The notes below the pieces were generated by a model, which had not been told where the DNA came from, did no database searches, and saw only the letters and a program-made list of their open reading frames with translations. DNA of 8,129 nt from an archaeon (lineage in GTDB: Archaea; Thermoproteota; Nitrososphaeria; Nitrososphaerales; Gagatemarchaeaceae), in contig JAKAPN010000040.1 of NCBI GenBank assembly GCA_021822995.1, forward strand, positions 1 through 8,129, given 5' to 3'. Both the position numbers and the translations under genes were made by a program. This document shows, in pieces, positions 1-4,926 of the stretch; positions within the stretch are counted from its first letter, which is position 1; each line of letters begins with the position of its first letter.

Positions 1-852
1 CGGCCCATATTGACCGGAATCGATTCGCCGGGGCTGGTTGAGGGACTTTGTGCGATCTCGCCTTCGCTCTTCGTGATACCCGCACACGCCTGGACCCCAT
101 GGTTCTCAGTTTTCGGGAGCAGATCCGGGTTCGACTCGCTCAAGGAGTGCTACGATGACCAGGTCTCGAAGATCTTTGCGATCGAGACGGGCCTCAGCAG
201 CGACCCCGCGATGAACTGGAAGGTTTCTTCCCTCGACAACGTCGCTTTCATCTCCAACTCTGACGCCCACTCCCCTAACCCTTGGAGACTGGGGCGAGAA
301 GCTAACGTCTTCGAACTACCTACGCCGACCTACCGCGGGGTATTCGATTCGGTTAGGCTCAAGGACCATACACGATTCCTGTTCACCATCGAGGTCGACC
401 CCTCTTACGGGAAGTATCACTTCACCGGACACAAGAAGTGCGGGGTCTCCCTTACACCTTCTGAAGCAAAACGGCTCGAGAACGCATGCCCGGAGTGCGG
501 GAAGAAGATGACCGTCGGGGTCCTGCAGAGGGTGGAAGAGCTAGCAGACCGGCCCGAGGGGTTCCTCCCACGGTCTGCGGTCCCATTCAAGCATCTCCTC
601 CCCCTCTACGAAGTGATTTCTTTCTCAACCGGGGTGAACAGGCTCTATGCCCGCTCTGTCCTCGAGCTCCAGGACAGGCTGATCCGAAGGTTCGGGAGCG
701 AGCTAAACGTCCTGCTAGACGCTGAAGAGCAGGAAATCGCCCAGGTGGTCCCCAGCAAAGTAGCAAAGGCGATAATCGCGTCTCGCGAGGGCATGGTCAG
801 GGTAACTCCGGGCTACGACGGCGTCTACGGAATCCCTGACGTTTTTGGGTAA
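1..852 (+). CDS. Endonuclease Q (EndoQ), PHP-family DNA repair nuclease, 5'-truncated by the window
   Basis: EndoQ nicks DNA 5' of deaminated bases such as uracil, hypoxanthine and xanthine, starting an archaeal repair route. The frame is open from base 1, and the TTG at 10 lies inside the protein, so the N-terminal PHP segment is missing. Numbering from that TTG, I see a PHP metal-site block with HAWTPWF (His26), then FDSLKECYDD, IETGLSSDPAMNW and NSDAH (Asp85, His87), all in the order expected of EndoQ. A small zinc site follows: His141, Cys144, Cys160 and Cys163, then GVLQRVEELADRPEG. The C-terminal 90 residues are helical and end at a TAA at 850-852. The last 28 nt overlap the convergent archaeosortase gene. 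These motif blocks separate EndoQ from generic PHP phosphatases and from PolX. EndoQ family assignment is firm; activity is inferred from the family. Confidence 0.9.
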   Translation, partial: RPILTGIDSPGLVEGLCAISPSLFVIPAHAWTPWFSVFGSRSGFDSLKECYDDQVSKIFAIETGLSSDPAMNWKVSSLDNVAFISNSDAHSPNPWRLGREANVFELPTPTYRGVFDSVRLKDHTRFLFTIEVDPSYGKYHFTGHKKCGVSLTPSEAKRLENACPECGKKMTVGVLQRVEELADRPEGFLPRSAVPFKHLLPLYEVISFSTGVNRLYARSVLELQDRLIRRFGSELNVLLDAEEQEIAQVVPSKVAKAIIASREGMVRVTPGYDGVYGIPDVFG

Positions 853-1715
853 ACGACTTGGCTGTGTCCGCCCATCTTCGAATAGACAGGGAGCGCGGCC
901 AAGTAGAACCCCAGGAAGAGGGCGTAACCAATCCAGTTGTGGACTCCCCAAAAGGCGGAGCTCCCTTCGACGTAGCCCACCCACATCAGGAGCAAGATTC
1001 GCACAGAGTTGAGGAGCGTGAGGATCCCTACCCCGGCCACAGCCAGGGTAGCGGTCGACCTGATATCTTTGCGCAGATCAATGTGCATCAGCGCCAGCAA
1101 CCCCAGAAAGGTCGTGACTGAGATTATGCTGGAACATCCGGGTGTGACCACTCCGTTGATGACGTCGCCAGTCTTGGAGAGGAGCTGGAATTGGGTCCCT
1201 TGCCAGGCGACGGGGAAACCTACGAGCCTGACCAGCCCCGCAGACAGGTCAGCGGAGAGGATGGCAAGGGGCTCGCCGAAAACCCACTGAAGCGCGAAGG
1301 GTGCTCCCACCCCGGCCGCGTAGACTGCAGCATAGGGGAGGAGGAACGTTTTGGTCGAAGGGTTGACTACCAGCGACGTCGCGTAGAAGGTCAAAATGAT
1401 TGCCAGACCCGCGCTCACAACAGACTGGTCAGTGAGGGGCGCGAGAGCTAGCAGAGCGAAGACCACCGCCCCCCCTAGCGCCCTGGTACCAAGCATGGAC
1501 TTCACCCCCTCCTCTTCCGTGAGCAGATCGCGCAGGTCGCCCCACCTTAGCGCGAAAATGAGGGTCAGTAGAGCGGCGAAGGGTATCGCTGGGAAGATAC
1601 TGCCAAAGGTATCGGATAACGACTGGCCGAGGAGCCCGACAAAATTTGGCGCTGTGCCCAAAGCCAGAACAGTCGAGGTGCTCAACCATGCTGCGAGTCT
1701 GACCTCGGCCCTCAA
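825..1715 (-). CDS. Archaeosortase/exosortase-family membrane transpeptidase
   Basis: A 296-residue polytopic membrane protein with about seven or eight hydrophobic segments between residues 7 and 277. It carries the exosortase/archaeosortase catalytic triad: Cys194 in TPGCSS, Arg239 in LNSVRI and His259 in VHNWIGYALF, with the usual spacing near the C-terminus. Family members recognise a C-terminal sorting signal (short motif, membrane helix, basic tail) on exported proteins and cleave it, probably transferring the protein to a membrane lipid. The start is a TTG with an AGGTTGA-like ribosome site about 10 nt upstream; no ATG or GTG lies in frame just upstream, though the frame stays open. 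A palindromic TATA-like box at 1799-1806 could serve as promoter. No protein with a sorting tail is encoded in the window, so subclass and target are unknown. Its 3' end overlaps the endonuclease Q gene. Confidence 0.85.
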   Translation of the reverse strand: MRAEVRLAAWLSTSTVLALGTAPNFVGLLGQSLSDTFGSIFPAIPFAALLTLIFALRWGDLRDLLTEEEGVKSMLGTRALGGAVVFALLALAPLTDQSVVSAGLAIILTFYATSLVVNPSTKTFLLPYAAVYAAGVGAPFALQWVFGEPLAILSADLSAGLVRLVGFPVAWQGTQFQLLSKTGDVINGVVTPGCSSIISVTTFLGLLALMHIDLRKDIRSTATLAVAGVGILTLLNSVRILLLMWVGYVEGSSAFWGVHNWIGYALFLGFYLAALPVYSKMGGHSQVVYPKTSGIP

Positions 1716-1798
1716 CTGAAGCTCAACCTCGCTGGACAGGAGCCCGAGGAACGGTCTGCATACTCCGAGGCGCCATGCAGGCGCAGCATCCCCCCTTG

Positions 1799-1806
1799 TT
1801 ATATAA
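1799..1806 (-). promoter_or_regulatory. TATA-like box, candidate archaeosortase promoter
   Basis: The sequence TTATATAA is self-complementary, so the box could direct transcription either way. On the minus strand it lies about 85 nt upstream of the TTG at 1715, which would give a leader of roughly 60 nt. It sits in the 120-nt gap between the tRNA 3' end and the archaeosortase gene, which otherwise holds nothing recognisable. Orientation is inferred from the neighbouring gene. Confidence 0.4.
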
Positions 1807-1871
1807 TCGTACCAGCCAGAATGGCGTGTTAACTGTGGGGGTAGTCGGATTTGAACCGACGGTCTACAGGT

Positions 1872-1933
1872 TTCTGCAGCTCCAATGCCTAATCATCCAC
1901 GCTGCGGTGTCATCAAACATTGTAGTTTGACCA
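1872..1933 (-). other. 62-nt intron at tRNA-Trp position 37/38
   Basis: Its position after G37 (1934) and before A38 (1871) follows from the anticodon stem ACAGG/CCTGT and a 7-base loop. Position 37/38 is the usual intron site in archaea, and tRNA-Trp often carries one. The bulge-helix-bulge here is imperfect: CTCC (1939-1936) against GCAG (1877-1874) has one C-C mismatch, with a 3' bulge of AAA. Inside the intron are a perfect 6-bp hairpin, TCAAAC/GTTTGA (1930-1925 with 1918-1913), and a 5-bp stem, GCAGC/GCTGC (1905-1901 with 1880-1876). Boundaries could be off by one or two bases. Confidence 0.7.
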
Positions 1934-1956
1934 CTGGAGCCTGTCGCCCTGCCTAG

Positions 1957-1976
1957 CTGCCCACCTTCTACGTGCT
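1957..1976 (-). other. 20-nt intron in the D loop of tRNA-Trp
   Basis: The boundaries come from restoring a normal D loop and from a bulge-helix-bulge reading. Exon GCCC (1982-1979) pairs with intronic GGGC (1962-1959) as the 4-bp central helix. The flanking 3-nt bulges are AGA (1978-1976) and AGC (1958-1956), each cut after AG. The outer helix is only TA/TA and the inner helix is short. Sliding the cut by one or two bases gives the same spliced sequence because AG occurs at both junctions. Known archaeal splicing endonucleases with broad specificity remove introns at non-canonical sites like this one. Confidence 0.75.
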
Positions 1977-2020
1977 CTGGGCTATACCCCCACCGGTTTC
2001 ACGGTGGCCGGATGTTCGCT

Positions 2021-2028
2021 AATTAAAC
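2021..2028 (-). promoter_or_regulatory. TATA-like box of tRNA-Trp
   Basis: GTTTAATT on the minus strand lies 30-37 nt upstream of the tRNA 5' end, the right distance for a TBP site giving a very short 5' leader. It is the only A/T-rich stretch in the otherwise GC-rich 123-nt gap between the Trm112 gene and the tRNA, where I see no further gene. Confidence 0.6.
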
Positions 2029-2114
2029 TAACGGCGCAAAGTCATCCCAACGGAGGTCTTCTCGCCCGCTTCTCAGCAAGCCGGAGCCGGTCTGCCACTG
2101 GAATCGTCAGACGT

Positions 2115-2396
2115 CTATCCCGACACTAGGTTCCAAGGTTTCCCGCCGTGGACCACCGTCTCAGGCAGCTTCGAACTCCACTTCTGGAGGAAGCCCAAAT
2201 CCTCCTTACGGTTCCTGAGCCCGTCTGGAAGCATCACCGGGATCTCGTCCATTATGGGATAATATCGCCCACACTCCGAGCAGATCAAGACTCCATCCAC
2301 TATCACGTCGGCCCCTCTCAGGTTGAACTCCATGAGTTGTAGGGGATAGTGCTTGTCCAGCGGACATGCAAGGATATCCAGGAGCTTCCTCTGCAT
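2115..2396 (-). CDS. trm112: Trm112-family protein, methyltransferase activator
   Basis: A 93-residue protein with the Trm112/UPF0434 layout: an N-terminal LLDILACPLDK block (Cys11), a strand pair, then DGVLICSECGRYYPI (Cys39, Cys42) and DEIPVMLPD. In eukaryotes and archaea Trm112 is a small hub that binds and stabilises methyltransferases acting on tRNA, rRNA and release factors. Position 14, where many members have the fourth metal-ligand Cys, is Asp here, so a full four-Cys zinc site is not visible. The C-terminal 25 residues (from about FLQKW) extend beyond the core. The ATG start is supported by a GGGGGAG ribosome site about 8-10 nt upstream. It stands alone on this strand, between tRNA-Trp downstream and the divergent 5S rRNA gene upstream. 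Confidence 0.85.
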   Translation of the reverse strand: MQRKLLDILACPLDKHYPLQLMEFNLRGADVIVDGVLICSECGRYYPIMDEIPVMLPDGLRNRKEDLGFLQKWSSKLPETVVHGGKPWNLVSG

Positions 2397-2447
2397 TGTG
2401 TTCGCTCCCCCTGCGTCCCGTAAAAACGCTTGTCGGACACCAGAAAC

Positions 2448-2455
2448 GTTAATCT
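2448..2455 (+). promoter_or_regulatory. TATA-like box of the 5S rRNA gene
   Basis: GTTAATCT lies about 22-29 nt before the estimated 5S 5' end, with A/C-rich sequence just upstream that could serve as a BRE. Spacing to the RNA start fits archaeal TBP/TFB promoters. The call depends on the 5S 5' end, which is good to within a few bases. Confidence 0.5.
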
Positions 2456-2476
2456 ACTCCAGCAGGGCGACGTTTC

Positions 2477-2596
2477 TTCAGCCGGCCATAGCGTGTGGGC
2501 CCGACCTGGACTCGTCCGATCCCAGAAGTCAAACCATACGTCGCCCCGGTGCTACTGACTTCCGAGAGGAGTCGGGAAGCCGAGGTGCCGGCGCCT
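2477..2596 (+). rRNA. rrf: 5S ribosomal RNA
   Basis: About 120 nt with the 5S fold. Helix I is GCCGGC (2481-2486) with GCCGGC (2587-2592), followed at once by the diagnostic CATAGCG. Helix II is CGTGTGG (2492-2498) with CCATACG (2534-2540), with one G-U pair. Helix III is CTGG (2506-2509) with CCAG (2522-2525), followed by the conserved AGAAGTCAAACC segment. The distal arm holds CTACTGACTTCC, GAGA and GGAGTCGGGAAG. Loop C is more divergent than usual. No 16S or 23S is in the window, so this gene is unlinked at least locally. A T-rich tract (CCTTTTCC) just after the 3' end may help termination. Ends are placed by comparison with haloarchaeal 5S and may shift by about 3 nt. Confidence 0.9.
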
Positions 2597-2601
2597 TTTC
2601 C
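2594..2601 (+). terminator. Possible T-tract terminator of 5S rRNA
   Basis: A CCTTTTCC run directly follows the 5S 3' strand of helix I. Archaeal RNA polymerase can stop at short T tracts, but this one has only four consecutive T's, so the call is weak. Confidence 0.3.
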
Positions 2602-2618
2602 TAAAATTCCTAGCAATA

Positions 2619-2631
2619 ATGAATCATTCAT
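2619..2631. promoter_or_regulatory. Perfect palindrome upstream of the DUF1512 promoter
   Basis: ATGAAT-C-ATTCAT is a perfect inverted repeat with 6-nt arms around a single C. It ends 7 nt before the TATA-like box of the DUF1512 gene, in the BRE-proximal position where archaeal activators or repressors often bind. The regulator is not identifiable. Confidence 0.4.
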
Positions 2632-2638
2632 ACAGAAC

Positions 2639-2645
2639 ATTTAAG
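2639..2645 (+). promoter_or_regulatory. TATA-like box of the DUF1512/zinc-ribbon operon
   Basis: ATTTAAG lies 36-42 nt upstream of the ATG at 2681, preceded by GAAC as a possible BRE. A start about 25 nt downstream would leave a leader of only 10-15 nt. No clear ribosome site precedes the ATG, in keeping with a short-leader transcript. Confidence 0.55.
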
Positions 2646-2680
2646 TCCCTGCTCACGCGCCTCAAAATCCGACTTCCGAT

Positions 2681-3802
2681 ATGTCGATATTCACAGCCGC
2701 ACTGCAGGTCACTTCATCAGATCTTACGACCTATCTGTACATCGCTTTCTTCGGGCTCCTGTTCATAGTCCAATTCGCATTTGGGACCAGGCTCCAGTCG
2801 TATTTCGCCATCAACGAAATCAGCAGGGGGCTGAACAAACTGAGGGTCATGAAAGACAAGGCAAGGAAGGAGGCCATCGACTACCTCATCAACGTGGGGA
2901 AGGCCGCTGCTGACCCGACCCAGCGAGTGGACCAGTTCCTTGACTACGTCACCATCATGCCGGTGGACATCGACCCGTCAGGCCTGGTAGGGAAGATAGA
3001 CCACGTGGTCACCACCAACAACGACAGGGTCAGATCGGAAGTGGGAGCTCTACTGAATCAGAGCAACCCCGTGACTATCTCCATATCGGAGAACCTCCTC
3101 GAGGTGGCCACATCTCTCAACCAGATACACAAGATTGTCCGCCACTATTACCTGCTGGGCAAGAAGACGAACTCATACTTCACCCTGGTGCAGCTCCAGA
3201 TGCTTATGCCGATGATAATCCAGGAAGCCGACGCCCTCCTCAACGCCACCGACTCCTTCAGGATGGGTCAGCCGGTCGGGGACGGCATCGGCCCAGTTGT
3301 AGTGTCGAAGCTTATGGCCGGGAAAGAGAAGAGAGTGATTGCCAAGGACACCGTGATGGCAGTCACCGAGTACAAGGGGCGGAAGCTCTACGTCTTGAAG
3401 GCAGACGGCCCGATGGCTTACGTAGGTCAGCCCGGCATGGCTATCCAGAAGATAATCGGCGAAATGGGGGTGAAGCCGAGCGCCATAGTGATGATCGACG
3501 CCGCGCTCAAGCTCGAGGGGGAAAAGACCGGCGAGATAGCAGAAGGAGTTGGGGCAGCCATAGGGGGCATCGGCGTGGAGAAGTACCAGATTGAAGAGGC
3601 GGCCACCAAGGTCAAAGTCCCGCTTTACGCCATACTCGTCAAGCAGAGCATTCTCGAAGCTATCACTGTCATGAGAAAAGAGATCGCAGAGGCGGCCGAG
3701 AAGGTAGGTGAAGTCCTCAACCGCGTCATCGAAGAGAAGACCAAGGAGGGGGACGAAATCGTGGTCGCAGGGATCGGCAACACGCTCGGTGTGGCGCAAT
3801 GA
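2681..3802 (+). CDS. DUF1512 family protein, membrane-anchored, function unknown
   Basis: A 373-residue protein resembling the archaeal DUF1512 family, which has no established function. Residues 16-36 form one strong transmembrane helix (TYLYIAFFGLLFIVQFAF). A positively charged segment follows (RGLNKLRVMKDKARKEA, about 49-65), so the large remainder is probably cytoplasmic. The middle (about 85-200) looks like mixed helices, including DHVVTTNNDRVRSEVGALLNQSNP. The C-terminal half has an alpha/beta look: KLMAGKEKRVIAKDT, a strand with VMIDAALKLEGEKTGEIAEGVGAAIGG, a long charged helix, and a terminal strand ending GIGNTLGV. The Asp/Gly-rich turns could bind a ligand, but no catalytic motif is recognisable. 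Its TGA overlaps the next gene's ATG by 4 nt, implying translational coupling. Family assignment is from recalled similarity. Confidence 0.75.
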   Translation: MSIFTAALQVTSSDLTTYLYIAFFGLLFIVQFAFGTRLQSYFAINEISRGLNKLRVMKDKARKEAIDYLINVGKAAADPTQRVDQFLDYVTIMPVDIDPSGLVGKIDHVVTTNNDRVRSEVGALLNQSNPVTISISENLLEVATSLNQIHKIVRHYYLLGKKTNSYFTLVQLQMLMPMIIQEADALLNATDSFRMGQPVGDGIGPVVVSKLMAGKEKRVIAKDTVMAVTEYKGRKLYVLKADGPMAYVGQPGMAIQKIIGEMGVKPSAIVMIDAALKLEGEKTGEIAEGVGAAIGGIGVEKYQIEEAATKVKVPLYAILVKQSILEAITVMRKEIAEAAEKVGEVLNRVIEEKTKEGDEIVVAGIGNTLGVAQ

Positions 3803-4002
3803 TGAGCTCTGTTCCTGGAGCGGACAAGAAGTCCAAGCTTCTCGTCTATACTATCGAAGAGTGCCCCGTCTGTGGACAGAAGACGAAACGAGCGTTCTCC
3901 GTAGGCGACTACGTGACCAAGGAATCCTCGAAGTGTCCGAAGTGTTCCAACTCCACCAGAGTGAGCCTCGTCTACGCAGAGAGCACTAAGCAGTCAGGTT
4001 AG
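3799..4002 (+). CDS. Small zinc-ribbon protein coupled to DUF1512
   Basis: A 67-residue protein with two CxxC knuckles, CPVC at residues 22-25 and CPKC at 46-49, forming one treble-clef or ribbon-type zinc site. The linker between them contains TKRAFSVGDYVTKES. There is no signal peptide or membrane segment. The start codon lies in an ATGATG just inside the DUF1512 stop (4-nt overlap), so the two are almost certainly co-transcribed and may act together. Small archaeal zinc ribbons of this size bind RNA, DNA or a protein partner; nothing here picks one. The last 9 nt overlap the convergent map gene. Confidence 0.8.
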   Translation: MMSSVPGADKKSKLLVYTIEECPVCGQKTKRAFSVGDYVTKESSKCPKCSNSTRVSLVYAESTKQSG

Positions 4003-4926
4003 GACTACCAGCCCGTCCTGATCGAGCGCCATCGTATGCTCGAACTGGGCGACCGGGCTTCCCGAAGCTTCCACCAGCGTCGGATACGCCCTGATGACCT
4101 TCTTGCCGATCAGCCTGCTCAAGATTTCGCGTAACTTGTCCTTCGGATACTCTGACGAATACCACCTAGGGGTAAAAGGGAGCGTCTTCCTTTCTGCCCA
4201 GATCATCTCCGCAAAGGCGTCCAGCTCGGGCGTCCCGGTTTTCTTCCTGCCTACCAGAGAGAATATCGTCTCGGAAGGAGCGTCTACAACATATCCTGCC
4301 GCGGAGCCGAGGGTGAGGAATGGCTCGATCGCGAACACATCTCCCTTCTTCAGGGACTGCATTCCGTGCACGTAGAGGTTGGGGATGCTCTTGCCGGCGT
4401 GCACAACATACCTGTCTACCGTATGACCGGTCAGGTTCTCGATGGTCTTGAACCCGAACCTCGCCGCTTCACGGTGGATCTCTCTTCCAATCTCCGAAGT
4501 CCTCGCTTCCTTCCTCGCGGTCGCTATCGCAATTTCAAGGCACCTCTCCGTCGCATCGAGCAGGAGGTTGTACTCGGGATTGAATGTCACGGTGACCGAA
4601 GTGTCGGTCACGTAGCCGTCGACATGCACCCCGAAGTCGACTTTCACGAGGTCTTCGTCACGTATCAACGAGCCGTCTCCGTCTTGAGGTGCGTAATGCG
4701 CCGTCACTTCGTTGACGCCTATCCCGGTCGGAAACGCAAGCCTCCCTCCCCTGCCATCTACCTCCTTCCTTACGAAGTCACAAATCTCTAGGAACGTCGT
4801 GCCGGGCTTGACGAAGGTCCTGACCGCCGCCTTCACTTCGGCGGTTATCTTTCCCGAAGCCCTGTACTGTTCTGGTATCAGTGACAATCTTCCACAAATC
4901 CCTTTATCGAGTTCTTGACGCAGCAT
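3994..4926 (-). CDS. map: Methionine aminopeptidase, type 2 (archaeal)
   Basis: It removes the initiator methionine from new proteins in the cytoplasm. Numbering from the ATG at 4926 (310 residues), the five dimetal ligands of the pita-bread fold are present: Asp97 and Asp108 (VDFGVHVDGYVTD), His168 (TGHTVD), Glu201 (FAIEPF) and Glu296 (QFEHTMAL). Substrate-side His77 (VTAHYAP) and His176 (HAGKSIPN) are also present. The helical insert after Glu201 makes it type 2. The open frame runs on to 5067, but that stretch is coaD antisense and has no MAP similarity. A TTG at 4887 would give 297 residues, nearer the family's usual length of about 295, and has a GGGA about 9 nt upstream; the start is therefore open. 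Its ATG overlaps the divergent coaD ATG, and its 3' end overlaps the zinc-ribbon gene by 9 nt. Confidence 0.93.
   Translation of the reverse strand: MLRQELDKGICGRLSLIPEQYRASGKITAEVKAAVRTFVKPGTTFLEICDFVRKEVDGRGGRLAFPTGIGVNEVTAHYAPQDGDGSLIRDEDLVKVDFGVHVDGYVTDTSVTVTFNPEYNLLLDATERCLEIAIATARKEARTSEIGREIHREAARFGFKTIENLTGHTVDRYVVHAGKSIPNLYVHGMQSLKKGDVFAIEPFLTLGSAAGYVVDAPSETIFSLVGRKKTGTPELDAFAEMIWAERKTLPFTPRWYSSEYPKDKLREILSRLIGKKVIRAYPTLVEASGSPVAQFEHTMALDQDGLVVLT
4902..4908 (+). promoter_or_regulatory. Weak TATA-like box before coaD
   Basis: CTTTATC lies inside the 5' end of map, 17-23 nt before the coaD ATG at 4925. If used, transcription would begin near or just after that ATG, which would favour a start further into coaD. 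The match is weak. Confidence 0.25.

Larger units (their letters stand above)
1836..1991 (-). tRNA. trnW: tRNA-Trp(CCA) with two introns (D loop and anticodon loop)
   Basis: Read on the minus strand, removal of two introns gives a 74-nt tRNA with every stem fully paired: acceptor GGGGGTA/TACCCCC (1991-1985 with 1843-1837), T8 and A9, D stem GCCC/GGGC, a 9-nt D loop AGCTAGGCA, G26, anticodon stem ACAGG/CCTGT (1944-1940 with 1870-1866), loop CTCCAGA with anticodon CCA at 1937-1935, a 5-nt variable loop AGACC, T stem GTCGG/CCGAC around TTCAAAT, and discriminator A1836. The 3' CCA is not encoded. Without splicing the D loop would be 29 nt and the anticodon loop 69 nt. The short variable loop excludes Ser or Leu. 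A TATA-like box lies 30-37 nt upstream. The cognate synthetase gene, trpS, is about 3.5 kb away on the other strand. Confidence 0.92.

Noticed and set aside
1872..1933. Box C/D guide RNA within the tRNA-Trp intron, as in haloarchaea
   Set aside because: A box C-like TTGATGA is present at 1916-1910, but no CTGA box D occurs on that strand and the intron is short.
2353..2640. Short reading frames on both strands (2353-2604 + and 2449-2640 -)
   Set aside because: They cover the 5S rRNA gene and show no protein-like composition; the RNA fold explains the sequence.
3173..3799. 208-codon frame antisense to DUF1512
   Set aside because: High His/Leu/Asp composition typical of a shadow frame in GC-rich DNA; no family motif.
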